Shown: one piece after another, positions 24,660 to 33,493 of the stretch
Layout of the letters: each line of letters starts with the position of its first letter
How positions within the stretch are numbered: the first letter of the stretch is position 1
NCBI GenBank assembly: GCA_002717145.1
Contig: PBCP01000011.1
Span: 26,675 to 70,349, forward strand
Origin: Planctomycetaceae bacterium
GTDB lineage: Bacteria > Planctomycetota > Planctomycetia > Pirellulales > Pirellulaceae
DNA length: 43,675 nucleotides
Reading direction: 5' to 3'
Translations under genes and position numbers: made by a program
Notes under the pieces: generated by a model
The model's database searches: none
What the model was told of the DNA's origin: nothing
What the model saw: the letters and a program-made list of their open reading frames with translations, nothing else

Positions 24660-27092
24660 ATGACTGCTACAAAAACCCTCCTGCGAAATCTGGCTTTATT
24701 CACCTTTATACTGACCACTGCCGTAAGCTCGGCCGCGGAATTAGTGGAAATCAATGTTTATCCGGAAAACATCGATTTGTCTAATTCCAGAGATCGTCAG
24801 CGACTCATCGTTCAGGCGAGATTTGCCGACGGCCTTACCGAGGACGTCACGGAGCAGGCGACGCTGACCAGCGCTAATTCGGAAGTGCTGCGTAAGGATG
24901 GCTATACCTTTTTCCCTGCGGCTGATGGAGAAACTACAGTTAATGTCGAATATCAGGGCAAAGCGGTACAAATTCCCGCCAAAGTCCAAAACGCTGGTGT
25001 CACACCACCAATTAGCTATACGCTCGATGTAATGCCGGTATTCCTGAAGGCAAATTGTAATACCGGGAGTTGTCACGGTGCAGCTCGCGGTAAAGACGGC
25101 TTCCGACTGTCACTTTACGGATTTGATGTCAATGGCGACTACAATCGCATCACACGTGACTTCAGTTCTCGCCGTATCAATCTCGCATTTCCTGAAGACA
25201 GTCTGTTGCTGACAAAAGGAGCAGGTGTGGTTCCTCATACGGGCGGGACACGTTTCCGAAAAGGAGACGAATTATACGAGACCGTTCATGAATGGTTGCG
25301 AGACGGGGCCGTTATTGATCAAGGCGAAATTCCCACCGTTACAAAAGTTGAAATATATCCTAAGGGAGCTGTGCTGAACGGCGAGGGAGCTCAACAAAAA
25401 ATCACCGTCCGTGCATACTACTCGGACGGAACGGACCGAGATGTGACCCATCTGGCTTACTTTAGCTCCAACAATGATAACTCGGCCATTATCGAGCAGG
25501 ACGGTGTGGTGACAGCTCAGAACCGAGGTGAAGCCTTTATCATGGCTCGATTCGACACTCACACCGTAGGGACTCATTTCATTGTCCTGCCAAAGAATCT
25601 GGAGTTTGCCTGGAATGAACTTCCAGAGAACAATTACATCGATACGCACATGCATAACAAGTTCAAGAACCTGCGTATCATTCCATCAGAGCTTTGCACC
25701 GATGAAGAATTCATTCGCCGAGTGACGCTCGACGTCACAGGCCGCTTGCCTACGGTTGATGAATACAATGCCTTTCTAGCTGATGTGGATCCCAAGAAGC
25801 GAGACAAACTGGTCGACGAATTACTGACCCGAAAAGAGTTTGTTGAAATCTGGGTGATGAAATGGGCAGAACTGTTAACAATTCGAACGACAAACCAGAT
25901 TAGTTACAAATCGATGCTGTTGTATTACACATGGTTACAGGAACGAGTAGCTAATAATGTCCCCATGAACGTCATGGTTCAGGAACTGCTTGGGAGCAAT
26001 GGTGGAACTTTTGCCAACGCAGCAACGAACTACTATCAGAATGAAACCAACACACTGAAAGTTGCTGAAAATGTTGCGCAGGTGTTTATGGGAATGAGAA
26101 TGCAGTGTGCTCAATGCCATAACCATCCGTTTGACCGCTGGACGATGGATGACTATTACAGTTTTGCAGCCTTCTTCTCACAAATCGGACGTAAACGCGG
26201 GGAAGACCCTCGTGAGATTATTGTCTTCAATAGTGGCTCTGGCGAAGTCCGACATCCAGTCGGCAACCGTGTCATGGCACCAAAATTCCTGGGCGGCGAA
26301 ACGCCGGATGTTGCCGGAAAAGATCGGCGGCAGGTAATGGCAAACTGGCTCGCTTCCGACGAAAATCCGTTTTTCTCGCAGAATCTATCTAACATCGTCT
26401 GGGCTCACTTCTTCGGAAAGGGAATTATTCAGGAAGTCGATGATGTACGAATTAGTAATCCGCCTGTAAATAAAGAATTGCTGGACGCTCTTTCGCAAAA
26501 ACTTCGTGAATACAACTATGACTTCAAAAAGCTTGTACGTGATATTTGTACATCTCGTACTTATCAGCTAAGCACAAAAACTAACGAAACCAACGAGAAG
26601 GACACAACCAACTTCTCACACGCCACATTGCGTCGTATGCGTGCGGAAGTGCTGCTCGATGCAATCACACAAGTCACCACGACGTCCAACAAATTCCCTG
26701 GCTTGCCAAGTGGGGCGAGGGCTGTTCAGATTGCCAATGGAAATACCAGTACCTATTTCCTCACTACCTTTGGACGAGCCAAACGTGAGACTGTTTGTTC
26801 CTGTGAAGTCAAAATGGAGCCGAACCTTTCTCAGGCTTTACATATGCTCAATGGAGACACGGTCAATGCCAAGGTAACTCAAGGTGGTCTGGTTGCCACT
26901 CGCCTCGGCGAAGAGGTTCCTCATGAAAAGATCGTTGAGGAAATCTACATTCGCTGTCTGACCCGTAAGCCAACTGAGAAAGAACTAACGAATTTAATGG
27001 AGTTGGTCAGTCAGGAAGAAAACAAACAACAAGCCCTTGAGGATGTTTTCTGGGCTCTGTTGAATTCAAGAGAATTCGTATTTAACCACTAA
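24660..27092 (+). CDS. Exported Big2-DUF1549-DUF1553 (planctomycete cytochrome-like) protein
   Basis: The protein is about 810 aa from the ATG at 24660, which gives a clean signal peptide; a TTG right behind the previous stop (24594) is in frame but would add 22 poorly fitting residues. An Ig-like Big2-type segment (about 28-108) is followed by CNTGSCHG (a CX4CH haem-like motif, C133/C138/H139) with [13 protein letters not shown] second Big2-like segment lies at about 225-315. DUF1549 follows ([20 protein letters not shown]) and then a [12 protein letters not shown] motif (CxxCH). The C-terminus is DUF1553 ([27 protein letters not shown]). The family is classed with planctomycete cytochromes; covalent haem binding is inferred from the motifs. 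Confidence 0.88.
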   Translation: MTATKTLLRNLALFTFILTTAVSSAAELVEINVYPENIDLSNSRDRQRLIVQARFADGLTEDVTEQATLTSANSEVLRKDGYTFFPAADGETTVNVEYQGKAVQIPAKVQNAGVTPPISYTLDVMPVFLKANCNTGSCHGAARGKDGFRLSLYGFDVNGDYNRITRDFSSRRINLAFPEDSLLLTKGAGVVPHTGGTRFRKGDELYETVHEWLRDGAVIDQGEIPTVTKVEIYPKGAVLNGEGAQQKITVRAYYSDGTDRDVTHLAYFSSNNDNSAIIEQDGVVTAQNRGEAFIMARFDTHTVGTHFIVLPKNLEFAWNELPENNYIDTHMHNKFKNLRIIPSELCTDEEFIRRVTLDVTGRLPTVDEYNAFLADVDPKKRDKLVDELLTRKEFVEIWVMKWAELLTIRTTNQISYKSMLLYYTWLQERVANNVPMNVMVQELLGSNGGTFANAATNYYQNETNTLKVAENVAQVFMGMRMQCAQCHNHPFDRWTMDDYYSFAAFFSQIGRKRGEDPREIIVFNSGSGEVRHPVGNRVMAPKFLGGETPDVAGKDRRQVMANWLASDENPFFSQNLSNIVWAHFFGKGIIQEVDDVRISNPPVNKELLDALSQKLREYNYDFKKLVRDICTSRTYQLSTKTNETNEKDTTNFSHATLRRMRAEVLLDAITQVTTTSNKFPGLPSGARAVQIANGNTSTYFLTTFGRAKRETVCSCEVKMEPNLSQALHMLNGDTVNAKVTQGGLVATRLGEEVPHEKIVEEIYIRCLTRKPTEKELTNLMELVSQEENKQQALEDVFWALLNSREFVFNH

Positions 27093-27218
27093 GCCTTCAA
27101 TGCGGACTTGTAAACAGTCTCTGCCGAAGACGTAACACTTTATCAAAACGGGGCGAGAACACAACATTGCTGCAGGCAATGTCCCCAGAGTTAATCCATC
27201 ATTAACTGGAGATGAGTC

Positions 27219-29939
27219 ATGATTCGTCGTTTTTTACTTGGCCTGATTCTATTGGGAATCACCACTGTAACCTACGGCCAGGAAGATGCCAAAGAAGAAA
27301 AGATCACATGGGATGACCATGTTGCAGCAGTCTTTCGCCAGAGGTGTGTAACTTGCCATAACGTAAACAAGAAAAGTGGCGGTCTCGACATCTCGACTTA
27401 CACCAACCTTATGTTGGGCGGTTCTTCCGGCGATGTTCTCGAACCTGGTGATGCTGGTAGTAGCTATCTCTTTCTGCTGATAACACATGAATCAGAACCA
27501 TTCATGCCACCCAACTCGGATCCAATTCCCGCTAACGAAATTTCACTTGTCGAAAAGTGGATCAACCAGGGCATGCCCGAAAATGCCGGTAGTAAAGTCA
27601 TGGTGGCCAGTAAGCCAAAGTTTGAAATGACTTTGGATCCCAATGCTACAGGCAAACCAGATACTCCACCAATGCCGGGACGATTAAACAAAGCTCCAGG
27701 TCTCTACTCTCCCAAAACTGCTGCTGTCACAGCTATTGCAACCAATCCATGGTCCTCCTTAACCGCGATCGCAGGCCAGAAAAAGATATCCCTTTATGAT
27801 GTAACTACGATGGAGCTTCTGGGAGTGCTTGATTTTCCGGAAGGAATCCCGCATGTCCTTAAATTCAGTCGAAACGGGAGCTTACTACTAGCCGGGGGTG
27901 GTATTGGTTCACAATCGGGTAAGGTCGTAGTCTACAACGTCAAAAATGGTGAACGAATTTTTGAAGTTGGTGACGAGTTCGATGTGGTACTTGGGGCTGA
28001 CATCAGTGCAGACCAATCCATGATCGCTTTAGGTGGACCAATGAAAATGATTCGTGTCTATTCCACTGCAACTGGTGCTTTAATGTATGAAACCAAAAAA
28101 CATACGGATTGGATTACGAAAATGGAGTTCAGCCCGGATGGTGTTCTGCTGGCAACCGGTGACAGGAACGGTGGGATGCACGTATGGGAAGCTCATACCG
28201 GTCGTGAGTACCTAACGCTGAAAGGGCACTCTAATCGAATTTCAGGTATCTCCTGGCGACTCGACTCCAATATCCTCGCAACAGGATCTATCGATGGAAG
28301 TGTACGACTATGGGAAATGGAAGAAGGACGACAAGTCAAAACCTGGGGAGCTCACGGTGGTGGTGTTACCAGTCTGGAATTTGCTCGTGATGGCCGTATA
28401 GCGACAACTGGTCGAGATCGTACGGCGAAAATCTGGAATCAAGATGGTGCTGCTCAGGCAACATACCCGGCCTTTGCCGACATCGCTTTAGAAGTATCTT
28501 TTTGTGACGAATCCAATCGTGTCATCGCAGGCGACTGGACGGGTAAGGTCAATGTCTGGAAGGCTGACGATAATGCTTTAGTAGGTGAACTTGCCGTCAA
28601 CCCAATGCCATTAGAAACCCGTCTGGAACAGGCAAAGACGGGACTCACACAAGCACAAGCAGCCTATAAACCGTTAGGAGACGCATCAGCAGCTGCGACG
28701 GCTAAAGTTAATACGATTAAAGCGAATTTGGTAGCTGCGAACAAGAAAGTTACTGATGCTAAAGCGGCACTGGATGCTGCGAATGCTCAAGTCGCAACTT
28801 ATACAAAAACCGCGGCTGAGCAAGACGGACAATACAAAGCCCTGACCGCTACCGTTGCCAAAACGACGCCCGTTATACCATCACTGACTGAGTCCGTGGC
28901 GAAAGCCAAAGAAGCAGCAGCCAAGAATGCCGATGATAAAGAACTGACGCAATTGGCGGAACAATTGGCAGCAGCTCTTACAAAACGCTCTACTGACCTC
29001 GCCAAGGCTCAGGCTGATGCAGCCGTCACCAAGAAGCAGCTGGATATGACTAATACTAAGTTGGCCGCCAGTCAGAAGGCTGCAACCGATGCAACAGCCG
29101 CTATGACGGCTGGACAAAAGGAAGTAGCAGCAATTAGTCCGACAGTTAAACCGGCAGAAGAAGCTGCTGTAGCTGCCTTGAAGGCCGCCTCCGATTCTCA
29201 GGCGATTGTGGTTTCAGCGCAGGCTCAGGTAGATAAATGGTCTGAAGAAATCGCCTTTACAGGTAAGCTGACTGATCTCAAGTCACGTCTGGCTGCAGCT
29301 TTTGAAACACTCGCTGCCAATCAGCAAAAACAGGCGGAGATGATGGCGAATCTGGATGAAATACAAAAGCAATACGATGCGGCGAATCAAGTTGTATCCA
29401 CTGCAGAAACGGGCGTCCAGGATGCTACTAAACGTGTAACTGATAATGAAGCTGTCGCAAAGGCAGAACTAGCAAAGCAAAATGCTGCGACGACAGCCCA
29501 TACTAATGCCACAAATTCTGCCACGCGACTCAAAGCTGCCGTATCTGCTTTAGGCGAAGCTGTAGCGAAATCCAATGAAGCTGTTACCAAAAGCGGTGGA
29601 GATGTAGAGCTGAAAAAAGCAGCTGAGGCGTTAAAGGCTCTGGCAGACAAAAAGACAGCTGAAATTCCAGCTGCTGAAAAAGCAATCGTGGATGCGTTAA
29701 CGGCTCTCAATAATGCCAAGTCTGTTTACACTGAAGCTCAAAAGGATGTGACGACAGCACGGACAGATTTAGCGAGCAAAAAGAAAGCCTATGACGACGC
29801 GGTCGCCGCTCGTAAGCCGCATGAAGAGGCACTTGCCTCAGCAAAAACCGCGGCCGATGCCGAAACGCAGAAGGTAAGCGAATCTGAAGTCGCGGTGAAT
29901 TCCATTGAGGATGAGTTAGCAACTCTTCAGGGGAGCTAG
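27219..29939 (+). CDS. Exported cytochrome C-WD40-coiled-coil protein
   Basis: This 906-aa protein starts with a signal peptide (RRFLLGLILLGITTVTYG). A planctomycete-type cytochrome C domain carries CVTCH (C43, C46, H47) and SGGLDISTYTNLMLGG. WD40 repeats span about 170-465 (for example HTDWITKMEFSPDGVLLATG, GHSNRISGISWRLDSNILAT, GRDRTAKIWNQDG), probably a single propeller. The last ~430 residues are an Ala/Lys/Glu-rich coiled coil. Within it the segment beginning ESVAKAKEAAAKN (about 555) recurs as EAVAKSNEAVTKS (about 785), suggesting a ~230-residue internal duplication. GGAG precedes the ATG by 8 nt. As the last gene of the cluster it looks like a scaffold plus electron carrier. Confidence 0.87.
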   Translation: MIRRFLLGLILLGITTVTYGQEDAKEEKITWDDHVAAVFRQRCVTCHNVNKKSGGLDISTYTNLMLGGSSGDVLEPGDAGSSYLFLLITHESEPFMPPNSDPIPANEISLVEKWINQGMPENAGSKVMVASKPKFEMTLDPNATGKPDTPPMPGRLNKAPGLYSPKTAAVTAIATNPWSSLTAIAGQKKISLYDVTTMELLGVLDFPEGIPHVLKFSRNGSLLLAGGGIGSQSGKVVVYNVKNGERIFEVGDEFDVVLGADISADQSMIALGGPMKMIRVYSTATGALMYETKKHTDWITKMEFSPDGVLLATGDRNGGMHVWEAHTGREYLTLKGHSNRISGISWRLDSNILATGSIDGSVRLWEMEEGRQVKTWGAHGGGVTSLEFARDGRIATTGRDRTAKIWNQDGAAQATYPAFADIALEVSFCDESNRVIAGDWTGKVNVWKADDNALVGELAVNPMPLETRLEQAKTGLTQAQAAYKPLGDASAAATAKVNTIKANLVAANKKVTDAKAALDAANAQVATYTKTAAEQDGQYKALTATVAKTTPVIPSLTESVAKAKEAAAKNADDKELTQLAEQLAAALTKRSTDLAKAQADAAVTKKQLDMTNTKLAASQKAATDATAAMTAGQKEVAAISPTVKPAEEAAVAALKAASDSQAIVVSAQAQVDKWSEEIAFTGKLTDLKSRLAAAFETLAANQQKQAEMMANLDEIQKQYDAANQVVSTAETGVQDATKRVTDNEAVAKAELAKQNAATTAHTNATNSATRLKAAVSALGEAVAKSNEAVTKSGGDVELKKAAEALKALADKKTAEIPAAEKAIVDALTALNNAKSVYTEAQKDVTTARTDLASKKKAYDDAVAARKPHEEALASAKTAADAETQKVSESEVAVNSIEDELATLQGS

Positions 29940-29963
29940 CACATACGTAATCGGTAAACTTCT

Positions 29964-30050
29964 TAAGTGCTTCGAATTCTGTCACTTAATTCGAAACACT
30001 TATTTATGGAGTGCCTCGAAACCGATAGAAGTAATTCAAACAACTTCTAT
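29964..30050. terminator. Paired hairpins in the convergent gap between the WD40 gene and yjbQ
   Basis: Two stems lie side by side. The first is TAAGTG-C-TTCGAATT (29964-29978) with AATTCGAA-A-CACTTA (29988-30002), 15-nt arms with one mismatch followed by TTTATGG. The second is ATAGAAGT (30025-30032) with ACTTCTAT (30043-30050). They probably end transcription from the left and the right respectively. They lack long U-runs, so this is tentative. Confidence 0.4.
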
Positions 30051-30481
30051 TCGCCCTGTAGTGTAAGTACAATCCTACGAGGCGTAGCGTAATCGCGATG
30101 TTCCGCCAAATAGATTCCTTGCCACGTCCCTAAATTGAGCCTTCCATCGGTTACAGGAACAGTCAGGCTTGCCCCTAATAAAGATGATTTTACGTGGGCG
30201 GGCATATCATCAGGACCTTCCATCGTGTGAATGTAGGGGAAATTCTCCGGGGCAATCGCATTGATCGACGATTCCAGATCTACTCGTACATCAGGATCCG
30301 CATTTTCATTAATCGTCAGCGAAGCAGATGTGTGCTGCAAAAAAATGTGCAATTGCCCGATCGACAACTCTGAAATCTCGGGCATCGCACTGACAATCTC
30401 GTTGGTGATGAGATGGAAGCCACGTTGGCAGGCCGGTAACTTTATGGTGCGTTGCAACCAGGGCATTCTGAAATCCGCCAC
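30047..30481 (-). CDS. yjbQ: YjbQ/UPF0047 family protein
   Basis: This 144-aa single-domain protein has the family hallmarks LQHTSASLTINENADPDV, EGPDDMPAHVKSSLLG and DGRLNLGTWQGIYLAEHR. Members form small trimeric beta-barrel folds; E. coli YjbQ has a weak thiamine-phosphate-synthase activity, which gave the family its name ('secondary thiamine-phosphate synthase enzyme'). The true physiological role remains open. The conserved histidines (QHTSA, MPAHVKS) are present and the length is typical. It is a lone minus-strand gene facing the cytochrome-WD40 gene. Confidence 0.9.
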   Translation of the reverse strand: MADFRMPWLQRTIKLPACQRGFHLITNEIVSAMPEISELSIGQLHIFLQHTSASLTINENADPDVRVDLESSINAIAPENFPYIHTMEGPDDMPAHVKSSLLGASLTVPVTDGRLNLGTWQGIYLAEHRDYATPRRIVLTLQGE

Positions 30482-31310
30482 AAATTCTTTTTATACCTGA
30501 ACTATAATAAATTTAATTCTAGAGTTTTTTAATCAACACTCAACTGCCCTCAAAATTGAATTGCTACCTTTGCTCTCTCAAAAATATCAACGGTTCATCT
30601 AGCAACCTTGAAAGGAATGTCAATCAGGGGCTCGTGATTTTGAACAGCCAAAACGCTTTAAGGGAAACTTTTCTACCACTAAACCATCCCAAGTGAGGTT
30701 AAATCTCTTGTTAAAAATGCAATCTGTCATTAACCGCATCCTCATCAAAAATTAACAAAACTAGGGAAACTAGGAGTTATTTGCCGGTCTTAAGACACCA
30801 CTAAGTGGATGCTGAAGTAAGCATCCTCGAAGCATACTAAACAGAATACGGAGGAAGAAATTCTCCCCTTATTTTTTCAAGAATTTTGTTGACTATGAAT
30901 AATTAGAGCTAATAATAGGGCACTTCAGGAGATTAGTTTTATTTGGGAACAGTGGTTGATTCCGCTACGACCAAAGAGGCGTTTAGCAGGGATTGATGAC
31001 CAAACTGAGGCAGTACATTTTGCTGCCGGGGCGGACCTCCTTCCCGACGTCGTCAATCGAGCAAAACTCAGGAACTTGAGAAAGTCTTGATCAACTAATC
31101 CGAGAACCAAATGCGTTTTACACGGTTCGCTTCAAAATTGCTCCAGCATAAAGTGTGGCCTCACACTGAACCAGAATTCGACTAACGTCGTACTGATTCC
31201 AGGCAGACTTTTTATGTAGGAATTGAACGAGTTCAGCACAACGCTGGCGCTTGTCAAACATCGAAGTGACTGTGAAAAGATAATTTTTTTACTATAAGGA
31301 TATAGATCCA
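30482..31310. other. 829-nt gene-poor region
   Basis: This is the longest gap in the window. No complete gene is supported. A short inverted repeat GGATGC/GCATCC lies at 30807-30826. A startless plus-strand frame from 30899 to 31090 shows weak resemblance to the C-terminal end of biotin synthase (see findings). Antisense frames at 30925-31110 and 31132-31548 have no coding character. The end of the region carries the leader and ribosome site of the 73-aa gene. Confidence 0.4.
31292..31305 (+). promoter_or_regulatory. Hairpin with the ribosome-binding AGGA in its loop
   Basis: CTATA (31292-31296) and TATAG (31301-31305) form a 5-bp stem around the tetraloop AGGA, which is the Shine-Dalgarno sequence of the 73-aa gene starting at 31311. 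Presenting GGA in a loop over a ribosome site resembles CsrA targets, although the loop is shorter than ideal. Confidence 0.35.
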
Positions 31311-31532
31311 ATGTCAAATGTACGGAACGTTTTCGAAGCGATCCTAAAGTACGGCCACGACGAAGATTTCGCCCCAACTGAAGAGGGCTTCGAAGCAACA
31401 AATGCACCTGCAGGTTCAGAAGATAAAATTGAGATACTGCGCCGTCGTGTTGAACAAGGGACTCCCCTTTGGCACCGTAACGATCGCCATGATTACAGCG
31501 GACTGACAGGAGCTGTTCGCCCTCGCGAATAA
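31311..31532 (+). CDS. Small conserved-looking hypothetical protein (73 aa)
   Basis: This highly charged 73-aa soluble protein begins MSNVRNVFEAILKYGHDEDF and ends with KIEILRRRVEQGTPLWHRND and GLTGAVRPRE. I recall short proteins of this type in planctomycetes, without a known function. Coding is supported by an ATG at 31311, AAGGA seven nt upstream, and a strong terminator 57 nt after the stop. It has no signal peptide, membrane segment or metal motif. It is convergent with holB. Confidence 0.65.
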   Translation: MSNVRNVFEAILKYGHDEDFAPTEEGFEATNAPAGSEDKIEILRRRVEQGTPLWHRNDRHDYSGLTGAVRPRE

Positions 31533-31588
31533 TCTTCATGCGTGTCAAATCTCTAGACGGCCCGCCGCTCTTAAGATTTCAATACACG

Positions 31589-31626
31589 AAAAACCCCGTT
31601 CACGGATGCAGTGAATGGGGTTTTTT
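31589..31626. terminator. Bidirectional terminator overlapping the 3' end of holB
   Basis: A 15-bp stem AAAAACCCCGTTCAC (31589-31603) with GTGAATGGGGTTTTT (31611-31625), containing one G-T pair, carries T-runs on both strands. It serves the 73-aa gene on the plus strand. On the minus strand it includes the last codons and stop of holB (stop near 31600). Confidence 0.88.
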
Positions 31627-32730
31627 CTTTGGTACCCAGGTGGTCGGCAATTTAAATCCTCCGACGGTCCAGATTTGGCTAAGATCATCTACCCAGGCTT
31701 CAACGAACATTTTTACATTCGCATTCTTTTGGGCATGAAACACTGTGTCCAGCGTCCGATCAATGCAGGCCAGAACTGTTTCAACATCCCCCTGCCATGC
31801 ATCCGCAATCTCGCGGCTCGTGTTAATCAATACTGCGTCGCCGATGACTTTTTGACCACTCAGTTGTAATAGAATCTGATGGAAGCAAGCCACAACGATC
31901 GAACTCACAAATTCCATTTTCTGAATAACCGCTCGTCTACTATCACCTTTTTTGTTAATAAACGAACTCACAAATTCGCTCAGACGCTCTGGCTGCTGAG
32001 GCAGAACTGACAGCATCTGTAGTAACTCACGACGGACATCCAATAGCTCGGTTTCTACATAGCGGCTGGCAAGTCCGATACTACCGTTGGCAATCATCGA
32101 CAACTCACTTGCTTGTTGAGGAGTTTCAACGATCTGTTTGGCCAATAGAATCTGTTGCACCTGTTCTGACAGTAGTGAATTAAATGTAACTACCTGGCAG
32201 CGGGAGATAATGGTATCTATTTGCTGACTTAAACTCGTTCCGATCAACATAATCACGGCCCCCGGAGGTGGTTCCTCTAGCGTCTTTAGCAAGTTTGCCG
32301 TGGCTGTATTATTGATCGTATCAGCGTCGTTAATAATGACGACCTTACGTTTTGCCCGTATAGGCTTGAGATTCACCTCATAGCAAATTCCAGGAAAGTA
32401 TTCGTCTGTTTCGTTAGTACTCTTAACCGTACCGCCCACGATTTGAGCTGTCCTAATTTCCTTACTGCCACTTAAGATTTCCACGTAATGCAAATCAGGA
32501 TGAGTGCCTTTCATCACTTGCTGGCAGGCGGGACAGTGACCACAGGGATTACATTGTTCTTCCGGATTAACCTCGCAAAAAAGAGCCTGTGTTAGTTTTC
32601 TCGCAAAAAAGTGTTTTCCAACGCCTTCAGGACCAATAAAGAGAAAGGCCGACGCCAGACGTCCCGAAGACAGATAACGCTGGAACTGCTCAATTTGAGA
32701 TTTATGGCCTACTATTTCGTGCCATCCCAT
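31600..32730 (-). CDS. holB: DNA polymerase III delta' subunit (clamp-loader)
   Basis: This 376-aa AAA+ protein has a Walker A-like loop GPEGVGKH (residues 33-40), where the usual Ser/Thr after Lys is His, in line with delta' being a non-hydrolysing stator. A four-cysteine zinc module follows (C60, C63, C66, C69, in CNPCGHCPAC), then a Walker B-like VVIINDADTIN, TLEEPPPGAVIMLIG and the sensor motif IISRCQ. It helps load the sliding clamp during replication. It begins 12 nt after tmk, the common tmk-holB arrangement. The extreme C-terminus is encoded by the terminator hairpin. Confidence 0.9.
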   Translation of the reverse strand: MGWHEIVGHKSQIEQFQRYLSSGRLASAFLFIGPEGVGKHFFARKLTQALFCEVNPEEQCNPCGHCPACQQVMKGTHPDLHYVEILSGSKEIRTAQIVGGTVKSTNETDEYFPGICYEVNLKPIRAKRKVVIINDADTINNTATANLLKTLEEPPPGAVIMLIGTSLSQQIDTIISRCQVVTFNSLLSEQVQQILLAKQIVETPQQASELSMIANGSIGLASRYVETELLDVRRELLQMLSVLPQQPERLSEFVSSFINKKGDSRRAVIQKMEFVSSIVVACFHQILLQLSGQKVIGDAVLINTSREIADAWQGDVETVLACIDRTLDTVFHAQKNANVKMFVEAWVDDLSQIWTVGGFKLPTTWVPKKKPHSLHP

Positions 32731-32742
32731 GCCTTCGTCCTT

Positions 32743-33378
32743 TTACTGTTCCGCAAGAAAAGCTGAGGCCAAATTGATGATTTCTTGATGTATCGTCTCA
32801 ATCTCGCGAGCCGCATCAACCACCTTAATGGCATCCGGAGCACGAGCAGCCTCCGTGAGAAAACCTTGCCGCACCTGTTCCATATAGACTAAACCTTGTG
32901 ACTCGATACGATCTAATTCTCTGTCCATCCGTCCCCGAGCGTGGGTCACATCCATGTCCAATAGGAAAGTTAAGTCAGGCAAAATACCATCAGTCGCCAC
33001 CTGCCCCAGCTGGCGAATTACCTCCGCATCCAAGCCTCCGGCATGCCCTTGATACACTATGTTTGCAAGAAGATAGCGATCGCAAATGACTGTCTTTCCC
33101 TCAGCTATCGCTGGTTTAATAACTTGCTCGACCATTTGGGTCCGAGCCGTCATATAAAGAAACATCTCACTTCGTCGAGCGATTGCGATGTCATGTTTTT
33201 CGAGTAACAATTCGCGCAGCCGTTCACCTAGAAGAGTGCTACCGGGATCGCGGCAGAACAACACATCGTGCCCACTTTCGATCAGCCATTGTTTGAAGAG
33301 TTCGATTTGAGTCGATTTTCCGACTCCATCTGTTCCGTCGAAGCTAAAGAACATTCTCTTGCACTGTTTCCATGTCAA
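32743..33378 (-). CDS. tmk: Thymidylate kinase
   Basis: This 211-aa enzyme phosphorylates dTMP to dTDP for DNA synthesis. It shows the P-loop FDGTDGVGKSTQ (GTDGVGKS at 15-22), CRDPGSTLLGERLRELLL, the DRY motif CDRYLLANIVYQG and the lid-type segment RMDRELDRIESQG. The ATG at 33378 adds eight residues before MFFSFDGTDG; the internal Met at 33354 matches the family's usual N-terminus and may be the real start. It lies upstream of holB in one transcript. Confidence 0.93.
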   Translation of the reverse strand: MTWKQCKRMFFSFDGTDGVGKSTQIELFKQWLIESGHDVLFCRDPGSTLLGERLRELLLEKHDIAIARRSEMFLYMTARTQMVEQVIKPAIAEGKTVICDRYLLANIVYQGHAGGLDAEVIRQLGQVATDGILPDLTFLLDMDVTHARGRMDRELDRIESQGLVYMEQVRQGFLTEAARAPDAIKVVDAAREIETIHQEIINLASAFLAEQ

Positions 33379-33493
33379 TTACCGCAGTATTCCTATACAT
33401 TTTTAACACAGAAGCGGTGTAATTAACACGACTCTCAACCAACTTCTCGGACAGCATACTGTCGAATCGAGGAGTCATCTTTGGCAGTGAGTA

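Noticed and set aside
28799..29719. Several Ala/Ser-rich minus-strand frames opposite the WD40-coiled-coil gene
   Set aside because: They are antisense mirrors of the Ala-rich coding sequence.
31132..31548. 138-aa minus-strand open frame
   Set aside because: It is antisense to the better supported 73-aa gene, has no ribosome site, and its residue composition looks non-coding.
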